Shown: positions 25,777 through 34,256, numbered from the stretch's first letter. The stretch: 64,000 nt of DNA from Profundibacterium mesophilum KAUST100406-0324 (GCF_009835145.1 NZ_APKE01000010.1:124001-188000); one strand, 5' to 3'. Numbers and translations are program-made. Notes: generated from the sequence alone by a model not told the origin.

Positions 25777-26087
25777 GGGAGCTCCGGGTTGATGAGGCGT
25801 TGAGCGCGCGCACAAGCCTGTCCGGACGCCGTATCCATCTACGGACAGGCGGCCGGGCGGGTCAAGCCGTGCGGCGGGGACATCTGACGTTCCATGTGTG
25901 TAACATCACGGAAATAAAGGGGTTATCCGGGCGCCGATTTCGGGAAGCGGCCATGGGGTCCAGACAATCGCCGCATTCCTGCCGCATTGTCCGGAAGACA
26001 GCGCACGGGCCGGGACGAGCAGGCTGGATGAGTGAGCCTGATGCGGGGGCAAATACCGGAACCGGGCGTGTGCCACCCCCGAACGCG
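25777..26087. other. Intergenic leader upstream of the RraA operon
   Basis: No gene is seen. It contains the candidate promoter and operator described separately and an ATGTGTGTAACAT imperfect dyad at about 25894-25906. Its far end meets the terminator of the formate dehydrogenase operon, which reads the same way, so the two operons are insulated. Confidence 0.5.
25816..25865 (-). promoter_or_regulatory. Candidate promoter with 9-bp inverted repeat around the -10
   Basis: On the minus strand, TTGACC (25865-25860) is followed after 18 bases by TAGATG (25841-25836). Exact 9-bp arms GCCTGTCCG (25816-25824) and CGGACAGGC (25842-25850) stand on either side of that -10, one inside the spacer and one just downstream. 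This is the layout of a repressor operator, or of a 5'-UTR hairpin if transcription starts further upstream. Confidence 0.5.
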
Positions 26088-26111
26088 AAACGCCCCGGAC
26101 GGGCCGGGGCG
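26088..26111 (-). terminator. Intrinsic terminator of the formate dehydrogenase operon
   Basis: Read leftward, the 8-bp stem CGCCCCGG/CCGGGGCG with a five-base loop is followed by TTTC. It lies 56 bases beyond the FdhB stop codon. Confidence 0.75.
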
Positions 26112-26166
26112 CTTGCATCACATGGGCCGCGCGCGAGATCGGGCGCGCGGCGCGGGGGCGGCCGGT

Positions 26167-26760
26167 TCAGCCGCCCTTCTGATCGTAGGCGGTGCCCCAG
26201 CCCCAGGCGCCGGAGCCGAAGCCACGAGCCACGACGCGCTCGCGGTAGATCGCCGAGACCACGTCGCCATCACCGGCGAGCAGGGCCTTGGTGGAGCACA
26301 TCTCGGCGCAGAGCGGCAGCTTGCCTTCCGCGATCCGGTTGCGACCGTATTTCTGGAACTCGGCCTGGCTGTTGTTCTCTTCCGGACCACCGGCGCAGAA
26401 GGTGCACTTGTCCATCTTGCCGCGGCTGCCGAAATTGCCGGCTTGCGGGTATTGCGGCGCACCGAAGGGGCAGGCGTAGAAACAGTAGCCGCAGCCGATG
26501 CACAGGTCCTTGGAATGCAGCACGATGCCGTCATCGGTCTGGTAGAAGCAATCCACCGGGCAGACGGCCATGCAGGGCGCGTCCGAGCAGTGCATGCAGG
26601 CGACCGAGATCGACCGCTCGCCGGGCTTGCCGTCGTTGATGGTGACCACCTTGCGCCGGTTGATGCCCCAGGGCACCTCGTGCTCGTTCTTGCAGGCGGT
26701 GACGCAAGCGTTGCATTCGATGCAGCGTTCGGCGTCGACGAGAAACTTTGCTCTTGCCAT
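26167..26760 (-). CDS. fdhB: Formate dehydrogenase iron-sulfur (beta) subunit
   Basis: The 197-residue electron-transfer subunit carries four [4Fe-4S] sites of the DMSO-reductase-family beta type. The cysteine groups are CIECNACVTAC (13-23), CMHCSDAPCMAVCPVDC, CIGCGYCFYACP, and CTFC later paired with CAEMCSTKAL. It takes electrons from FdhA. No C-terminal membrane anchor is present, unlike FdnH/FdoH, so it resembles the soluble-type FDH3 beta subunit. It starts 13 bases after the FdhA stop. The expected cytochrome b gamma subunit does not follow: a terminator comes next. Confidence 0.93.
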   Translation of the reverse strand: MARAKFLVDAERCIECNACVTACKNEHEVPWGINRRKVVTINDGKPGERSISVACMHCSDAPCMAVCPVDCFYQTDDGIVLHSKDLCIGCGYCFYACPFGAPQYPQAGNFGSRGKMDKCTFCAGGPEENNSQAEFQKYGRNRIAEGKLPLCAEMCSTKALLAGDGDVVSAIYRERVVARGFGSGAWGWGTAYDQKGG

Positions 26761-26773
26761 TGTTCAGAGCTCC

Positions 26774-29752
26774 TTATGCTGCGGTGATCTTGCACAGGGT
26801 GACCTTGGTCTCCTGCATCTGGGTCACGCTGTCATAGCCGTAGGTCTGGGCGGTGTTGGTCGATTCACCCAGGACGTAGGGATCGGCGCCGTCGGGATAC
26901 TTGTCCCGCAGGTCCTTGCCTTCGAAATGGCCGCCGAAGTGGAAGGGCATGAAGGCGACGCCTCCGCCGACCCGCTCGGTGATCATTGCCTTGACCAGGA
27001 CCTTGCCGCCTTCCGGGCCCTCGACCCAGACCTGCGATCCGTCACGCACGCCCATGTCGTTGGCATCGCGCGGATTGATCTCGACGAACATTTCCTGCTG
27101 CAATTCGGCCAGCCAGGGGTTCGATCGGGTCTCGTCGCCGCCACCTTCATACTCGACGAGCCGCCCGGAGGTCAGGATCATCGGGTAATCATTGGAGAAG
27201 TCCTGCTTCTGGATCGACGCGTACATGGTCGGCAGACGGTAGAACTTGCGATCGTCGTAGGTCGGGTAGTCTTCGACCAGATCGCGGCGGTTGGTGTAGA
27301 GCGGCTCGCGGTGCAGCGGGACCGGATCGGGGAAGGTCCAGACCACGGCGCGCGCCTTGGCGTTGCCGAAGGGCGCGCATTCATGCGCGATGGCCACCCG
27401 CTGGATGCCGCCCGACAGGTCGGTCTTCCAGTTGAGGGTGGAGACCCGCTCGTTGAAGTCGGACGGGAACGGGGACATCGAGCTTTCGCCGACTTCCTCG
27501 CCATCCTGGGGCTGCATGCCCTCCATGCCCACGATCTGGCCCATGATGCGCTTCTCGGCCTCGGTCAGCTCGCTGTCCCAGCCAAGGTCCACCAGCATCT
27601 GGTAGGTGAACTCGGGGTAGCCGTCCTGGATGTCCGAATTGGCGCTGTAGACGCCCTCGGCCAACAGGTTCTCGCCGTTGCGCTCCACACCGAAACGGGC
27701 GCGGAAGGTCAGGCCGCCCTCGGAGACCGGAAGCGACAGGTCGTAGAGGTTGGGCGTGCCGGGATGGTTCATCTCGGGGGTGCCCCAGCACGGCCATGGC
27801 AGGCCGTAATAGTCGCCATCGGCCGGTCCGCCATTGGCGCGCAGCGTGACACGGTCAAAGGTGTGCTGGTTCTCCATGTGCATCTTCAGCCGCTCGGGCG
27901 TCTGCCCGGTATAGCCGATGGTCCACATGCCCTTGTTGAACTCGCGGGTGATGCTTTCGATGTTCGGCGTGAACTCGTCTTCCATCTCGATATTGCGGAA
28001 GAGACGGTCGTGGAAGCCGAACTTCTTGGCGAACATGGCCATGATCACGTGATCGGGCTGGCTCTCGAAGAGCGGTGCGACGACCTGCTCGCGCCACTGG
28101 AAGGAGCGGTTCGATGCGGTGACCGAGCCGCGGGTCTCGAACTGCGTGGCCGCCGGCAGCAGGTAGACGCCATCGGTGCGGTCATGCAGCACGGCCGAGA
28201 CGGTGGGATAGGGATCGACCACGACGAGCATGTCGAGCTTCTCCATCGCCGTCTTCATCTCCTTCATCCGCGTTTGCGAGTTCGGAGCGTGACCCCAGAG
28301 AACCATGGCGCGAACGTTGTTCGGCTGGTCCATGTTCTCCTTGTCCTCGAGAACGCCGTCGATCCAGCGAGACACCGGAATCCCCGTCAGGTTCATCAGG
28401 TTCTTGTCCTTGCCCTCGGCGTCCTTGACGACCTCGAACTGGCCCTTGAGCCATTCGGGGTCCTCCTGCCAGACGCGGGCCCAGTGGGACCATGCGCCCG
28501 AGGAGAGGCCGTAATAGCCGGGCAGGGTGTGCGACAGCACGCCCAGATCGGTCGCGCCCTGCACGTTGTCATGGCCGCGGAAGATGTTGGTGCCGCCGCC
28601 CGCGACGCCCATGTTGCCAAGAGCGAGCTGCAGGATGCAGTAGGCACGGGTGTTGTTGTTGCCCGTGGTGTGCTGCGTGCCGCCCATGCACCAGATCACG
28701 GTGCCGGGACGGTTGTTGGCGAGGGTGCGGGCCACGCGCTTGACCTGGCTGCCCGGAACGCCGGAGACGCGCTCGACCTCCTCGGGGGTCCACTTTGCGA
28801 CCTCGGTGCGGATCTGGTCCATGCCCCAAACACGGGTGCGGATGAACTCCCTGTCCTCCCAACCGTTTTCGAAGATGTGGTAGAGGATGCCCCAGACCAG
28901 CGCCACGTCCGAGCCGGGGCGCATGCGCACGTATTCGTCGGCATGGGCCGCGGTGCGGGTGAAGCGCGGATCGCAGACGATGAGCGGCGCGTTGTTCTGC
29001 TCCTTGGCCTTCAGCAGGTGCAGGAGCGAAACGGGATGCGCCTCGGCGGGGTTGCCGCCGATGATGAAGATCGCCTTGGAGTTGGCGATGTCGTTGTAGC
29101 TGTTGGTCATGGCGCCGTAGCCCCACGTGTTCGCAACACCGGCAACGGTCGTCGAGTGACAGATACGGGCCTGGTGGTCGACGTTGTTCGTGCCCCAGTA
29201 GGCGGCGAACTTGCGGAAGAGGTAGGCCTGCTCGTTGGAATGCTTGGCCGAACCGAGCCAGTAGACGCTGTCAGGTCCCGACTCTTCGCGGATCTGCATC
29301 ATGCCGCCGCCGATCTCGTCGATCGCCTGCTCCCAGCTGATGCGCTTCCACTCGCCGCCTTCCTTCTTCATCGGATATTTCAAGCGGCGCTCGCCATGGG
29401 CGTGCTCGCGCACCGATGCGCCCTTGGCGCAATGGGCGCCGAGGTTGAAGGGGCTGTCCCAGCCGGGCTCCTGGCCGATCCACACGCCGTTGCTCGTCTC
29501 GGCAACGACCGTGCAGCCGACCGAGCAGTGGGTGCAGACGGATTTGACGGTGCGCACCGCGCCGTCGACCGCCTGAACGGATTCGGCACGGGCCACAGTG
29601 CCGCCGGTCGCGCCGATCGCGGCAAGACCGCCGATCGCGAGGCCGGAGCCGCGCAGGAAGGCGCGGCGGTCCATCGCGCCGTTGGCGATGGTATCGACGA
29701 GGTTCGTCCGCTGGGGGCGTCGCGCAACCCCGTTGGTCTTTTTCCTCAGCAT
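26774..29752 (-). CDS. fdhA: Formate dehydrogenase catalytic (alpha) subunit, Cys-type, Tat-exported
   Basis: FdhA is the molybdenum/tungsten bis-MGD enzyme oxidising formate to CO2. The protein has 992 residues. A twin-arginine signal sits unusually far in, at MDRRAFLRGSGLAIGG (27-42), after a basic leader. An N-terminal [4Fe-4S] site uses C73, C76, C80 and C108. The metal ligand position is C198 in HQARICHSTTVAG, where selenocysteine stands in FdnG, so no SECIS or in-frame UGA is needed. The molybdopterin-binding regions and the C-terminal dinucleotide-binding domain (EINPRDANDMGVRDGS) are complete. It is the fifth gene of its operon and is expected in the periplasm with FdhB. Confidence 0.96.
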   Translation of the reverse strand: MLRKKTNGVARRPQRTNLVDTIANGAMDRRAFLRGSGLAIGGLAAIGATGGTVARAESVQAVDGAVRTVKSVCTHCSVGCTVVAETSNGVWIGQEPGWDSPFNLGAHCAKGASVREHAHGERRLKYPMKKEGGEWKRISWEQAIDEIGGGMMQIREESGPDSVYWLGSAKHSNEQAYLFRKFAAYWGTNNVDHQARICHSTTVAGVANTWGYGAMTNSYNDIANSKAIFIIGGNPAEAHPVSLLHLLKAKEQNNAPLIVCDPRFTRTAAHADEYVRMRPGSDVALVWGILYHIFENGWEDREFIRTRVWGMDQIRTEVAKWTPEEVERVSGVPGSQVKRVARTLANNRPGTVIWCMGGTQHTTGNNNTRAYCILQLALGNMGVAGGGTNIFRGHDNVQGATDLGVLSHTLPGYYGLSSGAWSHWARVWQEDPEWLKGQFEVVKDAEGKDKNLMNLTGIPVSRWIDGVLEDKENMDQPNNVRAMVLWGHAPNSQTRMKEMKTAMEKLDMLVVVDPYPTVSAVLHDRTDGVYLLPAATQFETRGSVTASNRSFQWREQVVAPLFESQPDHVIMAMFAKKFGFHDRLFRNIEMEDEFTPNIESITREFNKGMWTIGYTGQTPERLKMHMENQHTFDRVTLRANGGPADGDYYGLPWPCWGTPEMNHPGTPNLYDLSLPVSEGGLTFRARFGVERNGENLLAEGVYSANSDIQDGYPEFTYQMLVDLGWDSELTEAEKRIMGQIVGMEGMQPQDGEEVGESSMSPFPSDFNERVSTLNWKTDLSGGIQRVAIAHECAPFGNAKARAVVWTFPDPVPLHREPLYTNRRDLVEDYPTYDDRKFYRLPTMYASIQKQDFSNDYPMILTSGRLVEYEGGGDETRSNPWLAELQQEMFVEINPRDANDMGVRDGSQVWVEGPEGGKVLVKAMITERVGGGVAFMPFHFGGHFEGKDLRDKYPDGADPYVLGESTNTAQTYGYDSVTQMQETKVTLCKITAA

Positions 29753-29863
29753 TGATCTTCTCCTTGCTGGCGCCGCGGATCGTCCTTGGGACGACGCGGC
29801 AGATCCGACCGGCGGGCGTCACGCAACCATTGGTCGGAAAGGTCCAGGGAAATACGGCCGGTC

Positions 29864-30055
29864 CTAGAACCGGGCGCTGTCGAAATAAGCGCGCGTATGC
29901 GCGGTATCCTGCAGCCGGGCCTCTCCGGCATCAAGCTCGACGGCCGCCTCGGCGGGTGCGCCGATCGCGGTCACGGCGAGCGCGGCAGGTGCCGCCGTCG
30001 CCGCGAGCATCAGGAAACTGCGGCGGCTGGCGCCTTCTTCCTTCTTGTTGGTCAT
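29864..30055 (-). CDS. Small Tat-signal protein of the formate dehydrogenase operon
   Basis: The 63-residue product is mostly a twin-arginine signal, RRSFLMLAATAAPAALAVTA (11-30). A short mature part of about 25 residues ends AYFDSARF. GGGAGAGGAT precedes the ATG at 30055, which sets the start well inside a longer open frame. Such tiny Tat proteins are regularly found between the TorD-like chaperone and fdhA in alphaproteobacterial FDH operons. Their function is unknown; a maturation or Tat-escort role is a guess. Confidence 0.8.
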   Translation of the reverse strand: MTNKKEEGASRRSFLMLAATAAPAALAVTAIGAPAEAAVELDAGEARLQDTAHTRAYFDSARF

Positions 30056-30108
30056 ATCCTCTCCCTCCTTGAAAACGCCCGTCCCCCGAGCGCGTCGTCC
30101 TGGCCGTT

Positions 30109-30717
30109 TCAGGCCGCACTCATCCGGAAACCCTCGCGCTCGATCTCCATGAACACCCTGCCGGCAGCGCCGACGGAGGCGTAGAAGACCGAGTTCTTCG
30201 CAGCTTCCAAATCCGAATAGAAATGTCCCGCCCATGGGGCGACATGCCTTGCCCAGAACTCCTGCTGGCTCTGCAGGCTGGCCGGGGCGCCGAAGCGGCC
30301 GCGGATCATGCCGCCCATCATCTCCATGAGCGAGGCGATGTTGTCCTCGGGCTCGTAGACGTTGGGCGCGCGGGTGATCCGGCGCGCGTTCATGTCGGAA
30401 CGCAGCTGGGCGAGGGGCTTCTCGTTGAGGAACCCCGTCAGGTAGTAGCTGGCATAGGGCAGCAGCTCGCCGCGGCCGAGACCGATGAAAAGGGCGTTGA
30501 ACTCCGCCTCCACGCCGCGCTCCGTGCTCACCTTCGCGACGCGGGCGAGCGACTGCATCGCCTGGCCGAGATCGCTGTCATCGCCGCCGAGCGCCGCGGC
30601 CTGCGCCAGAAGCGGCTTGCGCGGCGGCGAGGCCAGCAGAAGGCCGAGGAAGTCGTAGAGGTCAGCGCGCAGCGCGTCCTCGTCGGCGATCTGGGGGAGC
30701 GTGTCACTCTGGGTCAT
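30109..30717 (-). CDS. TorD/DmsD-family molybdoenzyme chaperone
   Basis: The 202-residue all-helical protein belongs to the redox-enzyme maturation family. These proteins hold the apo catalytic subunit, shield its Tat signal and help cofactor insertion. Family marks are LRADLYDFLGLLLASPP near the start and the motif ELLPYASYYLTGFLNEKPLAQLRSDM in the middle. YEPEDNIASLMEMMGGMI follows, equivalent to the EPxDH signature of TorD proteins, here with N for H. Its client is almost certainly FdhA, two genes downstream. Confidence 0.88.
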   Translation of the reverse strand: MTQSDTLPQIADEDALRADLYDFLGLLLASPPRKPLLAQAAALGGDDSDLGQAMQSLARVAKVSTERGVEAEFNALFIGLGRGELLPYASYYLTGFLNEKPLAQLRSDMNARRITRAPNVYEPEDNIASLMEMMGGMIRGRFGAPASLQSQQEFWARHVAPWAGHFYSDLEAAKNSVFYASVGAAGRVFMEIEREGFRMSAA

Positions 30718-30729
30718 TGTCGGTCCTGA

Positions 30730-31452
30730 TCATTCCTGGGCATGCGCGAAGCGCATCCTGCGGCGGGGCGCGCGCGGCGGCTCGGCGTCGTCGTCCTGCG
30801 CGGAGAGGGCGGCCCGGGCGGCGGGCGGTGTCTCAACCTGCGCCGTGTTCTCGGCGTCGTCCTCGTGCGGTTCGCGGGATTGGGGCTCTTCGAGCGCGAT
30901 TTCCTCGCCGGCGCTGTTATGGCCCATGACCGCTGGGGGCGTGCCCTCGTCTTCGGCCGTATCCTGCGCGGCGGTGTCGAGGGCGCCATCGCCATCCTCG
31001 CCAGCGGCGAGCCGCTCCCGGGCCGCGGCTTCGGCCTCCGCTTCGGCGGCCATCTTTTCGACATGGCGCAGCATGCCCTTGCCGACCTGATAGGCGGTCT
31101 GCAGGTTCTCGACCACCGTGGCGGCGTCCGTGTAATCCTCGCCATATTCGAGCAGGTTGTCGAGATTGGCGAGCGCCGGGTTGACCCGCCAGAGCTGCCG
31201 CAGCGCCCTCTGGCGCAGCCGCTGCGGGACAGCCTTCGACATGAAGGCCGTCACGTCCTGGCCGGGCCGGATCTCTTCGGGAAGCGGCAGGTTGAGTTCG
31301 GCGAGAATCTCCTCGTCGGTCTTTTCTTCCTGCTCGGCGGCAAGCGCGGCATCCTCGCGCGCCGCCGCGATGGCGGCCGCGCGCTCCTGCTCGGCGGCCC
31401 GCTCGGCCTCGACGCGCGCCTTGCGGCGCGACCAGAAATCCTCGCGGCTCAT
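30730..31452 (-). CDS. DUF3306 protein of the formate dehydrogenase operon
   Basis: The 240 residues start MSREDFWSRRKARVEAE, the recognised DUF3306 opening, then a highly charged Glu/Ala helix. The conserved part is LPEEIRPGQDVTAFMSKAVPQRLRQRALRQLWRVNPALANLDNLLEYGEDYTD, described here only by its ends at about 57-109. The C-terminal 110 residues are acidic, low-complexity and probably disordered, ending in a basic cluster PRRRMRFAHAQE. No signal peptide. It overlaps the DUF3305 gene by four bases. The function is unknown; the family occurs with FDH genes. Confidence 0.85.
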   Translation of the reverse strand: MSREDFWSRRKARVEAERAAEQERAAAIAAAREDAALAAEQEEKTDEEILAELNLPLPEEIRPGQDVTAFMSKAVPQRLRQRALRQLWRVNPALANLDNLLEYGEDYTDAATVVENLQTAYQVGKGMLRHVEKMAAEAEAEAAARERLAAGEDGDGALDTAAQDTAEDEGTPPAVMGHNSAGEEIALEEPQSREPHEDDAENTAQVETPPAARAALSAQDDDAEPPRAPRRRMRFAHAQE

Positions 31453-32006
31453 TGGATATTCGCCTTTGCCTTGCGCGGCGCGCGGAAGACGTCGGCCGTC
31501 TGGCGGATTCGCGAATCGCCCTTGCCATCCTCGACCAGGTCGACGCGCTTGCGGTCCCGGCGGCGTTTGACGAAGACCTCTTCCTCGTGATGCTCGTTGA
31601 TGAAGTCCCGGATCAGCGCGACCAGCCCCTCGGGCATCGGCACGAGTTCCACCAGTTCCTCACCGCTGTCGAGATAGTCCTGCGCCTCGTAGGGGGAGGC
31701 GGTGACGAGCGTGACCTCCATCGGATGCTCGCGACCGGGCGTCTCGCGCATCACCACCCCGATCGAGGGGACTTTCGCGGACAATCCCGTCAGATAGGCC
31801 TCGGTATCCGTGCGCCACAGCTCGAGCGGGAGGGTCGCCGCATGATACTCGACCGCGTCCCCCTCGCGCCGCATCTCGGTCCAGTCCGCCGGTCCCGCGC
31901 CCGGAAGCACGCCGACCGCGCGCCAATGCCAGGCCGCCCAGCGCGTGACGCCGGGAGTGCGCCGGATGACGACGCCGAGAGGAAGGGAGGTCGTGGCGGG
32001 GCGCAT
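31449..32006 (-). CDS. DUF3305 protein, first gene of the formate dehydrogenase operon
   Basis: The 185-residue cytoplasmic protein begins MRPATTSLPLGVVIRRTPGVTRWAAWHW, where the LGVVxxR.P..(T/S).W pattern is the family signature. A central mixed domain has the conserved AYLTGLSAKVPSIGVVMR and SPYEAQDYLDSGEELVELVPMP. The C-terminal tail is basic (VFVKRRRDRKR). It is usually the partner of DUF3306 and together they mark FDH operons. Function unknown. Transcription probably begins in the palindrome-rich region immediately upstream. Confidence 0.87.
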   Translation of the reverse strand: MRPATTSLPLGVVIRRTPGVTRWAAWHWRAVGVLPGAGPADWTEMRREGDAVEYHAATLPLELWRTDTEAYLTGLSAKVPSIGVVMRETPGREHPMEVTLVTASPYEAQDYLDSGEELVELVPMPEGLVALIRDFINEHHEEEVFVKRRRDRKRVDLVEDGKGDSRIRQTADVFRAPRKAKANIQ

Positions 32007-32096
32007 GGGCGGTTCGGGGGTCTCCTGGCAGGTTTCGGCCGAGCGTTAGGATTTGTTCCAGTCTGACGGGAACTGCGCGCGGTTCCAAGGGTTTTC

Positions 32097-32106
32097 TTGT
32101 ATACAA
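32097..32106. promoter_or_regulatory. Palindrome TTGTATACAA, candidate GntR-type operator
   Basis: A perfect 10-bp palindrome lies in the middle of the divergent region. TNGTATACNA-like sites are typical of FCD-branch GntR regulators. No gntR gene is in the window, so the regulator would act in trans. Confidence 0.5.
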
Positions 32107-32114
32107 TTGTGGCC

Positions 32115-32138
32115 CGCGATCATATTTTGGTTATCGCG
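32115..32138. repeat. Inverted repeat CGCGAT-N12-ATCGCG
   Basis: Exact 6-bp arms flank the AT-rich CATATTTTGGTT, 8 bases from the TTGTATACAA palindrome. The 18-base centre-to-centre spacing of the arms would suit a second dimeric regulator. Confidence 0.42.
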
Positions 32139-32285
32139 ACACAGGCTCCGCCCCCTTTACCGCACAGTGATATGGGTTTAGCAATCGCGATCCGAAGCCC
32201 ACGGCCACGCGGCGGCACGGAGCCGCCATGCCCGCTGCCGCATGGGCCGCGCGCAGCCGCGCCGCGGCAAGTGAAAGGAACGTTC

Positions 32286-34250
32286 ATGGTCAAGCAACTG
32301 CTCCTGTGCGATTGCGCCCGGTCCCAGTCGGTCGATGCCGATGCCATCGGTCGTGCCGGCGGTCTGCCCTGCTCGCGCGTGCACAGCGCCCTTTGCACAT
32401 CCGAGCTGCAGGTGGCCGCCGAGGCGATGGCCGGTGGCGAGATTGTCATCGCCTGCGGGCAGGAGGTCGCGCGCTTCGAGGAGCTCGCCCAGGAGATCGA
32501 CGCGCCGGTGCCCGGTTTCGTGGATATCCGTGATCGCGCCGGCTGGTCCGAAGAGGGCGCGGATGCCGGCCCCAAGCAGGCCGCGCTGGTCGCAGAGGCG
32601 CAGCTGCCCGATCCGGCGATGCGCGCGCTCGACGTGACATCCGAGGGAATGTGCCTCATCGTCGGCAGCTCCGCGGTGGCGCTGCCGGCCGCCGTGCAAC
32701 TGTGCGAGCTGCTCTCCGTGACAGTGCTCCTGACCGATGACGACGAGCCGCCGCTGGATCGGCGTTTCGATGTCATCCGAGGACGCCTGGCACGAGTGGA
32801 GGGCGCGCTTGGTGGCTTCCGCCTGCGCATCGACGCGTTGCAGCAGGTCGACCCGGCCGGCCGCGGCTTTTTCGATTTCACCCCGCCGCGCGATGGCGGC
32901 GAGACGCAATGCGACATCCTGATGGACCTGACGGGCGGCACGCCCTTCGTCACGGCGCCGGGCAAGCGCGAGGGCTACCTGCGGGCCGATCCGGGCGACC
33001 AGCGCGCCGTCGTCGCCGCCGCCTTCGCCGCGAGCCAGCTCGTCGGCACCTTCGAGAAGCCGCTCTATGTCAGGCTGAGCGAGCCGCTCTGCGCCCATAG
33101 CCGTGCCGAGCAGGTCGGCTGCACCCGCTGCCTCGACATCTGCCCCACCGGCGCCATCAGCCCGGCCGGAGAGCATGTCGCGATCGATCCGATGATCTGC
33201 GCGGGCTGCGGGTCGTGCTCGGCGCTCTGCCCGTCGGGCGCGATCACCTATGACGCGCCGCCGGTCTCGCATCTCTTCCGCCGGATGGAGACGATGATGC
33301 AGGCCTTCACGAAGGCCGGCGGCCAGGCACCGCGCCTTCTGGTGCATGACATGAATCACGGCGCCGAAATGATCTCGCTCTCGGCGCGGTTCGACCGTGG
33401 CCTGCCGGCGGCCACGATCCCCTTCGCGCTCGACACGATCGCGGGCTTCGGCCACGCGGAGATGCTCGGCGCGCTCGCCTTGGGTTTCTCGCGGGTGGAG
33501 GTGCTCCTGTCGCCGACGACGGAGCGCGAGGCGCTCGACCGCGAGGCCCGTCTCGCCGCGGCGATCGCCAGCCCCGGGCGCATCGCCATCATCGACGATG
33601 TCGCCGATCCCGAGCGCCTCACCGACGCGCTCCTGGCGGAGGCCCCGGCCCCCGTCGCCGAGCCCGTCCTGCCGATGGGCAGCCGGCGCCAGGTGACCCG
33701 CCTCGCGGCGCGCGCGCTGCACGAGGATGCGGGCAGCGCCGCGCCGCTCGCCTTGCCCGAGGGGGCACCCTACGGCGCGGTGCTCGTCGATACCGACGCC
33801 TGCACGCTGTGCCTGTCCTGCGTGTCTCTCTGCCCGTCCGGCGCGCTGATGGACAACGAGGACAAGCCGCAGCTCCTGTTCCAGGAAGATGCTTGCCTGC
33901 AATGTGGGCTCTGCGCCAATATCTGCCCCGAGGATGCGATCGCCCTGCGCCCGCAGCTCGATCTGAGCGATGCCGCGCTGTCCCAGAAGGTGCTGAACGA
34001 GGAAGAGCCGGCCGAATGCGTTGAATGCGGCGCGGCCTTCGGGGTGAAATCCACCATCGAGCGTATCTCCGCCCAGCTGGCGGGAAAGCATCCCATGTTC
34101 GCCTCGGGTCCGCAGGCCCGGATGATCCGCATGTGCGACGATTGCAGGGTCAACGCCCAGTATCACATGCAGAACAACCCCTTCGCCGCCGCCGAGCGGC
34201 CGCGCACCCGGACGACCGACGACTACTACTCCGAGCGCAAGGACCACTGA
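32286..34250 (+). CDS. Multi-[4Fe-4S] ferredoxin-domain protein linked to formate dehydrogenase
   Basis: The 654-residue cytoplasmic protein has two dicluster ferredoxin domains. The first, about 279-320, has CTRCLDICP and CAGCGSCSALCP. The second, about 506-560, has CTLCLSCVSLCP and CLQCGLCANICP. A C-terminal zinc-ribbon-like part has CVECG and CDDC. The first about 250 residues have scattered cysteines (CDC, CACGQ) and resemble the N-terminal part of similar alphaproteobacterial FDH-linked ferredoxin proteins. I chose the ATG at 32286 after AAGGAACGTTC. It probably relays electrons or supports Fe-S/Mo enzyme assembly for FDH. The partner is unknown. Confidence 0.8.
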   Translation: MVKQLLLCDCARSQSVDADAIGRAGGLPCSRVHSALCTSELQVAAEAMAGGEIVIACGQEVARFEELAQEIDAPVPGFVDIRDRAGWSEEGADAGPKQAALVAEAQLPDPAMRALDVTSEGMCLIVGSSAVALPAAVQLCELLSVTVLLTDDDEPPLDRRFDVIRGRLARVEGALGGFRLRIDALQQVDPAGRGFFDFTPPRDGGETQCDILMDLTGGTPFVTAPGKREGYLRADPGDQRAVVAAAFAASQLVGTFEKPLYVRLSEPLCAHSRAEQVGCTRCLDICPTGAISPAGEHVAIDPMICAGCGSCSALCPSGAITYDAPPVSHLFRRMETMMQAFTKAGGQAPRLLVHDMNHGAEMISLSARFDRGLPAATIPFALDTIAGFGHAEMLGALALGFSRVEVLLSPTTEREALDREARLAAAIASPGRIAIIDDVADPERLTDALLAEAPAPVAEPVLPMGSRRQVTRLAARALHEDAGSAAPLALPEGAPYGAVLVDTDACTLCLSCVSLCPSGALMDNEDKPQLLFQEDACLQCGLCANICPEDAIALRPQLDLSDAALSQKVLNEEEPAECVECGAAFGVKSTIERISAQLAGKHPMFASGPQARMIRMCDDCRVNAQYHMQNNPFAAAERPRTRTTDDYYSERKDH

Positions 34251-34256
34251 ATGCGC

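Larger units (their letters stand above)
32007..32285. promoter_or_regulatory. Divergent control region between the fdh operon and the multi-ferredoxin gene
   Basis: These 279 bases separate DUF3305 (leftward) from the 4Fe-4S protein gene (rightward). The middle, 32085-32185, is AT-rich and holds two symmetrical sites listed below. No gene is seen. Confidence 0.65.

Noticed and set aside
29155-29165. Selenocysteine at the active site of FdhA
   Set aside because: The metal-ligand codon reads cysteine (ARICHSTT); no in-frame UGA is present.
26570-29755. 1061-residue open frame on the plus strand, antisense to fdhA and fdhB
   Set aside because: It mirrors the codon pattern of two certain genes at high GC, has no ribosome site, signal or domain, and its composition (Gly/Arg/Ala/Asp/Leu/His) is that of a shadow frame.
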